A stretch of 64,000 nucleotides of DNA from Sphingobium sp. (GCA_035196065.1 CP136575.1:2706769-2770768); one strand, 5' to 3'; counted from the stretch's first letter, positions 26,848 to 36,785 are shown. Translations and numbers: made by a program. Notes: a model not told the origin generated them from the sequence alone.

Positions 26848-28968
26848 ATGTTCTTTCGGCGATCAAAGTCCAACACCACACCTGATATCGACGCGCGGCT
26901 CGCGGCATTTGACCGCGCATATGCCGGAATGTTTCCCAACGAGCCCAAGCCGTGGGAAGCACCGGCAACGCCGCCACTTAATGAATCTTCGCCGGGCGAA
27001 ACTACCAAAGGCTGGCTATTGGGAAGAACACGCCGCTGGTGGTTCAGCCGTGCGAGCGCAGCGATATTGTTGCTGTTCATCCTCATCATCTTCTGGCTCG
27101 CGATCACCGCGCCCCTGTCAAAGTCTCTGCAGCCTATTGCCCCTCCGCGCATAACATTGCTCGCATGGGACGGGACGCCGATCGCACGCAATGGCGCGGT
27201 TGTGGATCGGCCGGTCAAGGTACAGGATCTTCCGCCGCATGTCGTGCAGGCTTTCCTTTCGATCGAGGACCGCCGTTTTTACACGCATTGGGGCATCGAC
27301 CCGCGCAGCATCGCGCGCGCTATCTGGAGCAACACATTCGGCAGCGGAATCCAGCAGGGCGGCAGCACGATCACCCAGCAATTGGCGAAGTTCACTTTTC
27401 TGACGCCCGAAAAAAGCCTGACGCGCAAGGCGCGCGAGGCGTTAATTGCATTCTGGCTCGAAGGCTGGCTGACCAAGGACGAAATCCTCGAACGTTATCT
27501 CTCCAACGCCTATTTTGGTGACAATGTTTACGGGTTGCGCGCCGCGTCGCTCCACTATTTCTATCGCCAACCGGAACGGTTGACGCTGTCGCAGGCAGCG
27601 ATGCTGGCTGGGTTGGTGCAGGCACCCAACCGCCTTGCCCCGACGCGCAACCCCCAACGCGCGGCCAAGCGGGCAAAAATGGTTTTGAACGCAATGGTCG
27701 CGACGGGCGCAATCACTGAAGCCAAGGCGGATGCGACACCTATCGCGAAGATTGACGTGCGCTATAAGGAAACGCTGCCCACCGGTACCTATTTTGCAGA
27801 CTGGGCCATGCCGCAGGCACGCCTTAATGCCGAAAATGGCTATGCTGACCAGGTGATCCGCACCACGCTGGATTCGCGGATGCAGAATATTGCCCGCCGC
27901 GTGATCGCCCGTGCGCCGCTCGGCAAGGCGCAGGTGGCACTAGTGGCGATGCGTCCCAATGGTGAAGTCGTCGCGATGGTCGGCGGCAAAAGCTATAAGG
28001 AATCGCCGTTCAACCGGGCGACACAGGCAAAGCGCCAGCCCGGATCGACCTTCAAGCTGTTCGTCTATATGACCGCGCTGAACAGCGGCTATTCGCCCAA
28101 CAGCAAGGTCGATGACAGCCCGATCGTCGATGGCGCCTATCGTCCGAAAAATTACGGAGAGCGTTATCGCGGCGAGATCAGTCTGAAACAGGCCTTTGCA
28201 CAATCGAGCAATGTCGTCACCGTGCGCCTGTATGACGAGCTTGGCTATAATGCGATCGCACGCACCGCCCGCGATCTGGGTGTGGAAAGCCCGCTAACCC
28301 GCGATGCCAGCATGGCGCTGGGCAGTTCTGACATGACGCTACTTGAACTCACCAGCGCCTATGCCGCTGTCGCCGGAAACGCCTATCCGGTGAAGCCGCG
28401 CGCCTTTGTTGCCGAAGAGCAAGGCTGGTTTGGTTGGCTAATGTCGGGGGAACGCAGTTTCCGAGGGTCCACGCATCGCGCCATGCTTGATATGCTGGCC
28501 GCGACGGTCGATCAGGGAACGGGCCGTGCCGCACGGCTTTCCGTCCCAGCCTTTGGCAAGACCGGCACCAGCCAGGATTACAGGGACGCATTGTTTATCG
28601 GTTTTGCCGGCGACCTTGTCGTGGGCGTGTGGGTCGGCAATGACGACAACGCCCCGCTCAAAAATGTTACGGGCGGCGGATTGCCTGCACGAATATGGCG
28701 CGATTTCATGAGCCAGGCGGTCAAGGGCGCAGGTCCGCGGCCAAAGCCCAAAGCTGTACCGGCGCGCGATCCAGAAGGCCCTGTTGAACCGCTCGACCTG
28801 CCGGAAATTCCCGAGATACCGGTGGATATCAACGTGCCGCAGGTGCGGGTCGATCCGGAAAAAGGCGTTACCGTTAGCGGCCAATTGGAAGGGATGCCTA
28901 TTGACCTGACCATAGGCCGTGACGGGGTTGACCTGCGCCAACGCGAAGAACGGCAGCCACGCCCCTGA
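26848..28968 (+). CDS. Class A penicillin-binding protein (PBP1A family)
   Basis: 706 aa. A cytoplasmic N-terminus (1-65) is followed by one transmembrane helix (about 70-90), a GT51 glycosyltransferase domain (catalytic Glu in IEDRRFYTHWG, then QQGGSTITQQLAK) and a transpeptidase domain with the SxxK serine in GSTFKLF, SSN, and KTGTSQDYRDALFIGF. The tail after about 620 is Pro/Glu-rich. Polymerises and cross-links peptidoglycan on the outer face of the inner membrane. It starts shortly after a TATAAT box. Confidence 0.93.
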   Translation: MFFRRSKSNTTPDIDARLAAFDRAYAGMFPNEPKPWEAPATPPLNESSPGETTKGWLLGRTRRWWFSRASAAILLLFILIIFWLAITAPLSKSLQPIAPPRITLLAWDGTPIARNGAVVDRPVKVQDLPPHVVQAFLSIEDRRFYTHWGIDPRSIARAIWSNTFGSGIQQGGSTITQQLAKFTFLTPEKSLTRKAREALIAFWLEGWLTKDEILERYLSNAYFGDNVYGLRAASLHYFYRQPERLTLSQAAMLAGLVQAPNRLAPTRNPQRAAKRAKMVLNAMVATGAITEAKADATPIAKIDVRYKETLPTGTYFADWAMPQARLNAENGYADQVIRTTLDSRMQNIARRVIARAPLGKAQVALVAMRPNGEVVAMVGGKSYKESPFNRATQAKRQPGSTFKLFVYMTALNSGYSPNSKVDDSPIVDGAYRPKNYGERYRGEISLKQAFAQSSNVVTVRLYDELGYNAIARTARDLGVESPLTRDASMALGSSDMTLLELTSAYAAVAGNAYPVKPRAFVAEEQGWFGWLMSGERSFRGSTHRAMLDMLAATVDQGTGRAARLSVPAFGKTGTSQDYRDALFIGFAGDLVVGVWVGNDDNAPLKNVTGGGLPARIWRDFMSQAVKGAGPRPKPKAVPARDPEGPVEPLDLPEIPEIPVDINVPQVRVDPEKGVTVSGQLEGMPIDLTIGRDGVDLRQREERQPRP

Positions 28969-29039
28969 TCCACGCCGATTGCCAAGCCCTCAAAACTATG
29001 GTCGAAAGGCAGCGGGGGCGGTGTGCGGGAGATTCTCAC

Positions 29040-30563
29040 GTGCGGCAATTGTTATGCGCGCTGCTATTCCTAGTTCTAGCAAGCCTTGCCCCTGCCCAGG
29101 TCCAGGCCGACCCCGCCGATATAGCCGCCGCCAGCCGCAGCGTCGTTCGGGTTGTTGTGTTCGCGGCAAATGGCGACAATGTGCCGATCGGCCATGGCTC
29201 AGGCATCGTTGTTGCGCCCGACCGCATCCTGACAAACGCGCATGTTGTTGCCGAAGAGGAATATGATGGCGCAATCCGCGTCATGGTCATCCCGTCGGAA
29301 ACTGGTGGGCCGATAGCGGCAGAGGTGATCGCCCGATCTCCGCGCAATGACCTTGCACTGATTGCCCTTCGCAATGGACGACGCCTGACACCGGCAGCGC
29401 TGTTCACCGGTCCGGTGCCGGACGGCGTCGACGTATTTGCCATCGGCTATCCGGGCGGCGTGGACGTCGCACAAGGCCTTGATTTAGATGATGTGATGCG
29501 GCCGCAGGCACCGGTTAAAACGCGCGGCAATATCTCCGCCGGCCGTTCCGCCAAAGGGTTTGAAACCCTACTCCACACCGCTGCCATCGGCAGCGGAAAC
29601 AGCGGTGGTCCTTTGGTCGATGCCTGTGGACGCGTGTTGGGCGTGAACAGTTTTGGTACCATATCTGATGGCAGCGATGCCGAATTTTTCTTCGCCATTG
29701 CGCAGCGCGAGGTCGCTACCTTCCTGCGTTCCAACGGCGTCGCTTATCGCAGCGTCGATGCCGAATGCCTTTCGCGCGCAGATATGACCCGCGCCGAAGC
29801 AGAGCGGGCCGCCGCAGAAAAGGCGCGGATCGAAGAGGAAAACCGGCGTGCAGATGCGGCGAGGAGCCGCAGCTTTACCGAGGCGCGCCGCCAGGCCGAA
29901 TATGACATCATCGAAACCCGCGACAACCGATCGATGCTGACGGTGGTGCTGATCTTTATCGCATTGGGCGCTGCCGGAAGCGCCTGGCAACTATTAGAGC
30001 GCGAACGGCGCGATCAGGCGAAACTGGCTGGCGGTGCTGCGGCGTTGTTCATCATTGCTGGGCTCATTGCATGGTTCACCCGGCCCAGCTTTTCGGAAGT
30101 TGACGAGATCACCCGCGCGGCATTAGCCGAAACGGCAGACCCGGCTGCACCTGCAAAGGCCGCAACAGCAGGCAAGCTGACCTGCGTGATCGACCGGAGT
30201 CGCAGCCGCATCACCGTTTCCGATACCGTCGACGTACCTTTCGATTGGCGCCCGGACGGCTGCGTCAACGGCCGCACCCAATATGCGGAAAAGGATGGCA
30301 TCTGGACCCGCACCTTTGTGCCCGGTCAGGAAGCGCAAGTTTCAGTGGTCGGGTTCAACCCTGCAACCAGCACATATCGCGTCGAACGCCATCTGCTGGG
30401 TGAGGAAGCGATGCAGCAGGCGCGGGCAGCGCGAAACCAATATGATGTGAAAAGCTGCTCGATCGATCCCGCTGCGCTGGAAAAGGTAGTGGCGATGAAC
30501 GAAGCCGTACACGCCTTGTTGCCGCAACAGGCGAATGAAGTTCTTGTCTATCAGTGTGAATGA
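29040..30563 (+). CDS. Trypsin-like serine protease with membrane anchor
   Basis: 507 aa from GTG 29040, which has GGGAG eight bases upstream and directly opens a signal peptide (cleavage near QVQA). The protease domain (about 25-235) has the full triad: His68 (TNAHVV), Asp104 (NDLALI) and Ser188 (GSGNSGGP). After it come a charged Ala/Glu/Arg-rich helix (about 245-285), two hydrophobic spans (about 300-320 and 328-348), and a C-terminal domain with three cysteines that I do not recognise. No PDZ domain, so it is not DegP. The upstream ATG at 28998 would add 14 polar residues before the signal peptide. Confidence 0.8.
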   Translation: MRQLLCALLFLVLASLAPAQVQADPADIAAASRSVVRVVVFAANGDNVPIGHGSGIVVAPDRILTNAHVVAEEEYDGAIRVMVIPSETGGPIAAEVIARSPRNDLALIALRNGRRLTPAALFTGPVPDGVDVFAIGYPGGVDVAQGLDLDDVMRPQAPVKTRGNISAGRSAKGFETLLHTAAIGSGNSGGPLVDACGRVLGVNSFGTISDGSDAEFFFAIAQREVATFLRSNGVAYRSVDAECLSRADMTRAEAERAAAEKARIEEENRRADAARSRSFTEARRQAEYDIIETRDNRSMLTVVLIFIALGAAGSAWQLLERERRDQAKLAGGAAALFIIAGLIAWFTRPSFSEVDEITRAALAETADPAAPAKAATAGKLTCVIDRSRSRITVSDTVDVPFDWRPDGCVNGRTQYAEKDGIWTRTFVPGQEAQVSVVGFNPATSTYRVERHLLGEEAMQQARAARNQYDVKSCSIDPAALEKVVAMNEAVHALLPQQANEVLVYQCE

Positions 30564-30629
30564 AACGCGGCGGCACGATGATGAAAGGCTTTCCACGCCG
30601 CGCCTTCCCCGCTAACCCGCGATTCACTT

Positions 30630-32444
30630 ATGGCCGACAATTCTCCGCTCGAAAACTTCAAGCAGGTGCTCACCGGCACCGCGCGCGCCATTGCGCATGA
30701 GCCGGAGGTGGAAATCGCCTTTACGGCAGATGCCCCCACCCAATCGGGCAAGAATTTCCGCGTGCCGATGCCGGGGCGGTCGCTTCCCCCCGAACAGGTC
30801 GCCGAGGCGCGCGGTTTTGCAGACAGTTTTGCACTTCGCCTGAAACATCATGATGCAGGGCGCCATGCGGCACTCCGTCCGCATGAGCCAATCGCAGGTG
30901 CGGCCTTTGATGCGATCGAGACGGCACGGATCGAAGCGCTGGGCGCGCGCGCCATGGCAGGCGTAAAGGGCAATCTGGCCCATTCACTCGAAATGCGGCT
31001 GCGCACGGACCCCATCAGCCGGGCTCAGGCCGCCGATGAAGTCCCCTTGTCAACTGCTCTGGCATTGCTGGTGCGCGAACGGCTGACCGGAGAGTCCGTG
31101 CCTGCCATTGCCGTTCCCGGGGTGGATCTTGTGCGCAGCTGGATCGAGGATAAGGCTGGCGGCGACCTTGACGCGCTTGGCCTGGCGCTCGATGACCAGT
31201 CGGCCTTTGCTGCGCTTACGCAGTCAATGCTGGAACATCTTGACCTGACCCAGGGCGAGATCGAACCCAATGACGCCGATGAAGGGGGCGACGAGGCCGA
31301 GCAGGAACAGGAACAGGACGGCGAGAGCGAAGACGAAGGTCAGGGCGAAGCCGGCCAGGCCGAGGCGCGGGCCGAACCGCAAGAGGGTGAAGGCGAGGAA
31401 ACCGAAGCCGATTACGACCAGTCGCAAATGGACGACATGGAGGATGGCGACGGCGAGATGGGCGAAGACGGGATGCAGCCTGTCAACCCGCAGCGCCGCA
31501 ATTGGGATCACCTGCCACAGTCCGACTATAAAAGCTGGACGAACAAATATGACGAGGTTGTCGGCGCGACCGAATTGGCCGACGAGGAAGAACTCAATCG
31601 TCTGCGGGCCTATCTCGATCAGCAACTGGCCGGCCTGCAGGGCGCTGTCACCCGGCTAGCCAACCGCCTCCAGCGCCGCCTGATGGCGCAACAAAACCGC
31701 AGTTGGGATTTCGATCAGGAAGAAGGCATATTGGACGCCGCGCGGCTCGCCCGCATCGTCGTCTCACCCGGCCATTCGCTGAGCTACAAGATTGAGCGCG
31801 AAACCAAGTTCCGCGATACCGTCGTCACGCTGCTGATCGACAATTCAGGCTCTATGCGCGGCCGCCCGATCAGCATCGCGGCAATCAGCGCCGACATCAT
31901 GGCGCGCACGCTTGAACGTTGCGGTGTGAAGACTGAGATCCTCGGCTTTACCACCCGTGCCTGGAAGGGCGGACAAGCGCGTGAGGATTGGCTGGCCGCA
32001 GGCCGCCCCGCCATGCCCGGCCGCCTCAACGACCTGCGTCACATCGTCTACAAAAAAGCTGACGAGCCATGGCGCCATGCGCGCCGCAACCTTGGCCTGA
32101 TGATGCGTGAAGGCCTGCTGAAGGAAAATATCGACGGAGAGGCCCTGCTCTGGGCGCATAACCGCCTGATCGCCCGCCCAGAGGATCGCCGCATTTTGAT
32201 GGTGATTTCCGACGGTGCGCCGGTCGATGATTCGACGCTTTCGGTCAACCATGGCGGCTATCTGGAACAGCATCTGCGCAAGGTGATCGAGATGATCGAA
32301 GGTCGCAGCCCGGTGCAACTGATCGCGATCGGCATTGGTCATGATGTCACCCGCTATTACCGCCGCGCGGTCACCATCATGGATGCCGAGCAGTTGGGTG
32401 GCACGATGATGGAGCAATTGGCTAGCCTGTTCGACGAGGAATAG
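30630..32444 (+). CDS. cobT: CobT-like VWA-domain protein (cobaltochelatase subunit)
   Basis: 604 aa. An N-terminal helical domain is followed by a very acidic linker (about 210-285, Glu/Asp/Gln/Gly) and a C-terminal von Willebrand A domain with a MIDAS motif DNSGSMRG (about 406-413). This is the CobT architecture of the aerobic cobaltochelatase that inserts cobalt during B12 synthesis with CobN and the AAA protein CobS. Neither partner nor any other cobalamin gene is visible in the window, so a B12 role rests on family resemblance; similar VWA proteins pair with MoxR-type ATPases. Confidence 0.85.
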   Translation: MADNSPLENFKQVLTGTARAIAHEPEVEIAFTADAPTQSGKNFRVPMPGRSLPPEQVAEARGFADSFALRLKHHDAGRHAALRPHEPIAGAAFDAIETARIEALGARAMAGVKGNLAHSLEMRLRTDPISRAQAADEVPLSTALALLVRERLTGESVPAIAVPGVDLVRSWIEDKAGGDLDALGLALDDQSAFAALTQSMLEHLDLTQGEIEPNDADEGGDEAEQEQEQDGESEDEGQGEAGQAEARAEPQEGEGEETEADYDQSQMDDMEDGDGEMGEDGMQPVNPQRRNWDHLPQSDYKSWTNKYDEVVGATELADEEELNRLRAYLDQQLAGLQGAVTRLANRLQRRLMAQQNRSWDFDQEEGILDAARLARIVVSPGHSLSYKIERETKFRDTVVTLLIDNSGSMRGRPISIAAISADIMARTLERCGVKTEILGFTTRAWKGGQAREDWLAAGRPAMPGRLNDLRHIVYKKADEPWRHARRNLGLMMREGLLKENIDGEALLWAHNRLIARPEDRRILMVISDGAPVDDSTLSVNHGGYLEQHLRKVIEMIEGRSPVQLIAIGIGHDVTRYYRRAVTIMDAEQLGGTMMEQLASLFDEE

Positions 32445-32470
32445 CTTGCAATCCGCCCTCAGATGATCGA

Positions 32471-32490
32471 ATTTAATCGCGCGATTAAAT
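32471..32490. promoter_or_regulatory. 20-bp perfect palindrome before the nitroreductase gene
   Basis: ATTTAATCGC followed directly by GCGATTAAAT is a perfect inverted repeat with no spacer, ending 12 bases before the ATG and overlapping the expected promoter/leader. It is AT-rich compared with its surroundings. Best read as an operator for a dimeric repressor; the regulator is not adjacent. Confidence 0.5.
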
Positions 32491-32502
32491 CGGGAGCAAG
32501 AG

Positions 32503-33174
32503 ATGCAAGTTAGCGAAGCCGTAGCCACCCGCCGGTCAGTGAGGGAATATCTGGATAAGCCGGTAGACAAAGCGGTTCTGGAACATATCCTTGCCAAGGC
32601 CCAGAATGCGCCATCGGGTGGCAATACCCAGCCATGGAATGCTATTGTCGCAACGGGTACGCCATTGCAGAAATTGCTCGATAGCGTGGCAGAAGTGCTG
32701 CCCCAGGGGCCGGCCGCGCACAAACCCGAATATCATGTCTACCCGCCCGAATTGGACGGGGCCTATAAGGAACGCCGCTTTGGTGTCGGCGAAGCGATGT
32801 ATGCCGCGCTCGATATTCCGCGCGACAACAAGATGGCGCGACTGATGTGGTTTGCGAAGAATTTCCGCGCCTTTGACGCTCCTGTTTTGATGCTGATCCA
32901 TACCCCGCGCTACATGGGTCCGCCGCAATGGTCGGATATCGGCATGTGGCTGCAGACGGTTGCGCTGTTGCTGCGCGAAGAGGGGCTGGACTGCTGCTTT
33001 CAAGAGGCATGGGCGATCTACACCCCGCAGATTCGTCAATGTTTTGCGATCCCGGATGACCATATCTTTTTCTGCGGGATGGCGATCGGTTATCGTGATC
33101 CCAATGCGCCGGTGAACAATTTCCCGGTTCCGCGGGCACCCTTGGAAGAAGCGATCAGTTGGGAAGGCTTTTGA
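32503..33174 (+). CDS. Nitroreductase family flavoprotein
   Basis: 223 aa. FMN-dependent nitroreductase: the N-terminal RRSVREYLDKPV and APSGGNTQPWNAIV motifs bind FMN phosphate, with the C-terminal segment IAIGYRDP-like (MAIGYRDPNAPVN). Reduces nitroaromatics or quinones with NAD(P)H; natural substrate unknown. Monocistronic between cobT and cysS; a palindrome lies just upstream. Confidence 0.88.
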   Translation: MQVSEAVATRRSVREYLDKPVDKAVLEHILAKAQNAPSGGNTQPWNAIVATGTPLQKLLDSVAEVLPQGPAAHKPEYHVYPPELDGAYKERRFGVGEAMYAALDIPRDNKMARLMWFAKNFRAFDAPVLMLIHTPRYMGPPQWSDIGMWLQTVALLLREEGLDCCFQEAWAIYTPQIRQCFAIPDDHIFFCGMAIGYRDPNAPVNNFPVPRAPLEEAISWEGF

Positions 33175-33239
33175 AACGACAGGCGCCCAGGCGCAGGCCG
33201 GGACCACCATAAGTCTAACCTTCGATGATGGTCGAACCA

Positions 33240-33263
33240 CCCGCCGCCTCGGCCTGCGGCGGG
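33240..33263. terminator. GC hairpin between nitroreductase and cysS
   Basis: An 8-bp perfect stem (arms 33240-33247 and 33256-33263, CCCGCCGC and complement). No U-run follows. A second imperfect inverted repeat lies just before it (about 33202-33234). Confidence 0.35.
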
Positions 33264-33311
33264 TTGACGTGGTTCTTGACCTCTCCCGCATCCTGAGCCA
33301 TCGCCCGGGCC

Positions 33312-34742
33312 ATGACCGACCTGAAACTCTTTAACAGCCTGACCCGAAGCCTCGAAGTCTTCGAGCCCGTCCACCCCGGCGAGGCACGCGTCTATAGCTG
33401 CGGGCCGACGGTCTACAATTATCCGCATATCGGCAATATGCGCGCCTATGTCTTTGCCGACACGCTGGGCCGCGTGCTGAGCTATAAGGGTTACAAGCTT
33501 ACCCATGTCATCAACATCACCGATGTCGGTCACCTGACCGATGATGCTGATGCCGGTGAGGACAAGATGGAAAAGATGGCGGCAGAAAAGGCGCAATCGA
33601 TCTGGGACATCGCCCGCCACTATACCGAAGCCTATTGGGCCGATGTAAAAGCATTGAACATCCGCCAACCGGCCAAATGGTCGATCGCCACCGATTATGT
33701 GCCGCAAATGATCGAATTTGCGAAAAGCATCGCCGACAAGCATTGTTACGAACTCGATAGCGGGCTCTATTTCGATACCTCCACCGTCGCGCGCTATGGC
33801 GCACTTGCCCGTGCGCAAACTGACGAGGGAGAAGGAAGGATCGAGGCCGTCGAGGGCAAGCGCCATGCCGCCGATTTTGCGATCTGGCGCAAGACCCCCA
33901 CGGGCGAAAACCGTCAGATGGAATGGGACAGCCCATGGGGCCGCGGCGCGCCGGGATGGCATTTGGAATGCTCGGTGATGTCAGGTGACCTGCTTGGATT
34001 TCCATTCGACATCCACACTGGCGGCATCGACCATCGCGAAATTCACCATCCGAACGAGATTGCACAGAACCAGGCACGCACCTGTTCTGACCATAGCGGT
34101 GCCCACTTCTGGATGCACAACAACTTCCTCGTTGAACGCACTGGGAAGATGAGCAAAAGTGCAGGCGAATTCCTGCGCGTGCAGCTTCTCATCGAAAAGG
34201 GATTTCATCCCCTCGCCTATCGCCTGATGTGCCTGCAGGCGCATTATCGCAGCGAACTGGAGTTCAGCTGGGATGGGCTGCAGGCGGCCTTCACACGGTT
34301 GAAGCGCATGGTGATGGCAGTCGCGCCTTTGAAGGACGCGGTCTCCGCATCCGAAGTCACCGACCAACGGCTGACCGGGTTGTTTGCACGTTTTGATGCA
34401 GCAGTATCGGACGATCTCAATACCGCCATCGCCCTTACTGCGCTGGAAGAAGCGATCGCGCTAAAGAAGATAGACTTGGGGCAAAAGCTGCTTGCCATCG
34501 CGCAGATGGATGCGGTGCTCGGGCTCGATCTGCTAAAGGTAAAACGCGCCGACCTGCGCGTGCGTCCCAAATCCGCCATCATCAGTGAAGCCGAAATCGA
34601 AGCCGCGCTTGCCGCACGTAAGGAGGCGCGCGCCAGCAAGGATTTTGCCGCTTCGGATGCCATTCGCGACGATCTGATCGCCAAAGGCGTCGAAGTAATG
34701 GACGGCGACCCGCTCGGCTGGGATTGGAAGATCGAGGTTTGA
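33312..34742 (+). CDS. cysS: Cysteinyl-tRNA synthetase
   Basis: 476 aa class I synthetase. The HIGH-like motif is in YNYPHIGNMRAY, the Zn-binding Cys in YSCGPTV, the KMSKS loop in TGKMSKSAGEF, and the C-terminal DALR-like helical region ends with the family's GVEVMDGDPLGWDWK. Charges tRNA-Cys. ATG start just after an inverted-repeat-rich gap. Confidence 0.96.
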   Translation: MTDLKLFNSLTRSLEVFEPVHPGEARVYSCGPTVYNYPHIGNMRAYVFADTLGRVLSYKGYKLTHVINITDVGHLTDDADAGEDKMEKMAAEKAQSIWDIARHYTEAYWADVKALNIRQPAKWSIATDYVPQMIEFAKSIADKHCYELDSGLYFDTSTVARYGALARAQTDEGEGRIEAVEGKRHAADFAIWRKTPTGENRQMEWDSPWGRGAPGWHLECSVMSGDLLGFPFDIHTGGIDHREIHHPNEIAQNQARTCSDHSGAHFWMHNNFLVERTGKMSKSAGEFLRVQLLIEKGFHPLAYRLMCLQAHYRSELEFSWDGLQAAFTRLKRMVMAVAPLKDAVSASEVTDQRLTGLFARFDAAVSDDLNTAIALTALEEAIALKKIDLGQKLLAIAQMDAVLGLDLLKVKRADLRVRPKSAIISEAEIEAALAARKEARASKDFAASDAIRDDLIAKGVEVMDGDPLGWDWKIEV

Positions 34743-34772
34743 CAGCACCACAATGCCCGCTAACATAGTTGC

Positions 34773-35129
34773 ATGTTGCAACTGATTTCTTGGATGGTAC
34801 TTGCTGCCATTCACGCACTCCCCGCGCTGGCACTATTTCGTCCATCCATGATCGGTCGGCTTTATGGCGTAGCGGGCGATAATCCCTTATTCCTCTTGCT
34901 CCACCACCGGGCCGCGTTGTTTCTGGTGATCTTCGTCCTTTGCATTTGGGCAGCATTTGATCCTGCCAGTCGACGGCCAGTGAGCGTGGGTGCGGCGATC
35001 AGCATGTTGTCATTCCTGATGCTCTACTGGTCGACTGGCTCTCCTGCCTCGTTGAAGAGCATTGCCATTGCAGACCTTGCGGGTATGCCGTTCCTCATCT
35101 TTGTAGCTTGGAAAGCCTTTACCGCATGA
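34773..35129 (+). CDS. Small integral membrane protein, unknown
   Basis: 118 aa with four predicted transmembrane segments (about 5-22, 40-62, 70-88, 97-115). I do not recognise the family. Its stop overlaps the start of the D-2-hydroxyacid dehydrogenase gene (ATGA), so the two are co-translated; it follows cysS by 30 bases. Confidence 0.6.
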   Translation: MLQLISWMVLAAIHALPALALFRPSMIGRLYGVAGDNPLFLLLHHRAALFLVIFVLCIWAAFDPASRRPVSVGAAISMLSFLMLYWSTGSPASLKSIAIADLAGMPFLIFVAWKAFTA

Positions 35130-36070
35130 GCAAAGTAAAGTTTGTCGCAGCCAGCCTGATCCGTCCGATGATCGAGGCACATTTGCCCGATTGGGTTGAA
35201 CCGCACTGGTTCATGACCAAAGACGAGGCGTTGGCGCTCGCTCCTCTGGCCGAAATCGGCTGGTTCGACATGTATGACAAACAGGATATGGCGGCGATCA
35301 TCACCGCTGCAACCAACCTCAAATGGCTCAACAGCATCTATGCCGGTGTCGACGGCATGCCATTGTCCGCGCTGAAAAAGCGCGGGACCAAGGTAACCAA
35401 TGGTGCCGGGATTAATGCAATCACCATTGCTGAATATGTGGTGATGGGCATGCTGACTATCGCCAAAGGCTACCGCGACGTGATGCGTGCGCAGGAACGG
35501 CACGAATGGCTGATCGATTCGCCCGGCAAGGTCGAACTTTACGGATCGAAGGCGTTGCTTCTCGGTTATGGCGCAATCGGCAAACTCATCGACGAGCGGC
35601 TAAAGGCATTCAATGTCGATGTCACCGTCGTCCGCCGCACACCGGGGCCGGACAGCCTTGCCCCGGACGCTTGGCGCGCGCGGCTGGGCGAGTTTGATTG
35701 GGTTATTCTGGCCGTCCCTGCGACGGCCGAAACCGAAGAGATGATCGGCGCTGACGAACTGGCAGCGATGAAGCAATCGGCGGTGCTGGTAAACATCGCG
35801 CGCGGATCGGTCATCGATCAGGATACTCTGGTGAAGGCGCTTCAGGAAAAGCAGATAGGCGCTGCATTTCTGGACGTAACGACCCCCGAACCGCTGCCCG
35901 CCGAACACCCGCTATGGAGCCTCGACAATTGCCATGTGACGATGCACCTTTCGGGCCGCGCACAGGACAAGATGTTCGCCCGATCGGCTCAGCGTTTCCT
36001 GGAAAATCTGCGGCGCTATCACAAGGGCGAGCGACTTGAACCGCTGGTCAACCTCGATCTGGGATATTGA
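35126..36070 (+). CDS. D-2-hydroxyacid dehydrogenase family protein
   Basis: 314 aa. NAD-binding motif LLLGYGAIGKLIDERL (about 147-162); catalytic Arg in VNIARGSVID, Glu in TTPEPLP, and His in VTMHLSG. These mark the D-isomer-specific 2-hydroxyacid dehydrogenases; the substrate (glyoxylate, hydroxypyruvate or another 2-oxoacid) cannot be fixed. ATG 35126 overlaps the previous stop (ATGA). Confidence 0.88.
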   Translation: MSKVKFVAASLIRPMIEAHLPDWVEPHWFMTKDEALALAPLAEIGWFDMYDKQDMAAIITAATNLKWLNSIYAGVDGMPLSALKKRGTKVTNGAGINAITIAEYVVMGMLTIAKGYRDVMRAQERHEWLIDSPGKVELYGSKALLLGYGAIGKLIDERLKAFNVDVTVVRRTPGPDSLAPDAWRARLGEFDWVILAVPATAETEEMIGADELAAMKQSAVLVNIARGSVIDQDTLVKALQEKQIGAAFLDVTTPEPLPAEHPLWSLDNCHVTMHLSGRAQDKMFARSAQRFLENLRRYHKGERLEPLVNLDLGY

Positions 36071-36072
36071 AA

Positions 36073-36375
36073 ATGAGCGACGAGGACTATGTCTATGACG
36101 AGGACAGCGGCGAATGGATCAGCGCCGCCGAAGCTCGGGAGAAAGCCGCAACGGCCGGCCAGGTCGAGGTGCGCGATGCCGTGGGTAATTTGCTCGCCGA
36201 TGGTGATCAGGTAACGCTGATCAAGGATCTCGAAGTCAAGGGTGCCGGCCAGACGCTGAAACGTGGAACATTGATCAAATCGATCCGCCTGACTGGTGAT
36301 GCACAGGAAATTGATTGCCGTTATGACGGGATCAAGGGCCTTGTCCTGCGCGCCGAATTTGTCCGTAAACGCTGA
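36073..36375 (+). CDS. PhnA/YjdM C-terminal domain protein
   Basis: 100 aa. Residues about 36-100 match the PhnA C-terminal domain (VRDAVGNLLADGDQVTLIKDL and KSIRL). The N-terminal zinc ribbon of full PhnA/YjdM is absent and replaced by an acidic stretch with a WISAAEA motif. Function unknown; the family is not required for phosphonate use in spite of its name. Follows the dehydrogenase by two bases. Confidence 0.8.
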   Translation: MSDEDYVYDEDSGEWISAAEAREKAATAGQVEVRDAVGNLLADGDQVTLIKDLEVKGAGQTLKRGTLIKSIRLTGDAQEIDCRYDGIKGLVLRAEFVRKR

Positions 36376-36389
36376 ATAAAGGACCAGCC

Positions 36390-36785
36390 ATGCCGCATAA
36401 CCCCGCCGAAATCTGGCACAAGGTTGCCTTGTCCCGCGACCCGAATACGATCTCCGCGACGCTCCATGATGATTGCGTTTTTGAAAGCCCGGTCGTGCAC
36501 ACGCCGCAAGTGGGCAAGGCAATCACATCCCAATATCTCGCTGCAGCCGGGTTTACGCTTGGCAATGACAGCTTTCGTTATGTCGGCGAATGGCATCGGG
36601 AAAACAGCGCGATCCTGGAGTTCACAGCCGAGATAGACGGGATCAAGATCAACGGCATCGACATGATTAGCTGCGACGATGATGGCCTGATTACCCATTT
36701 CAAGGTGATGGTCCGCCCGTTAAAGGCGGTGAACATGCTGCATCAGAAAATGGGCGAGATGCTGGAAAAGATGAAAGGCGGCTGA
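36390..36785 (+). CDS. SnoaL/NTF2-like protein
   Basis: 131 aa. A compact alpha+beta protein with the NTF2-like pattern: an N-terminal helix with LSRDPNTISATLHDDCVFESP, a hydrophobic mid-part, and strands including ILEFTAEIDGIKINGIDMI. Could be a small enzyme or ligand-binding protein. Same strand and 14 bases after the PhnA-like gene, probably co-transcribed. Confidence 0.7.
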   Translation: MPHNPAEIWHKVALSRDPNTISATLHDDCVFESPVVHTPQVGKAITSQYLAAAGFTLGNDSFRYVGEWHRENSAILEFTAEIDGIKINGIDMISCDDDGLITHFKVMVRPLKAVNMLHQKMGEMLEKMKGG

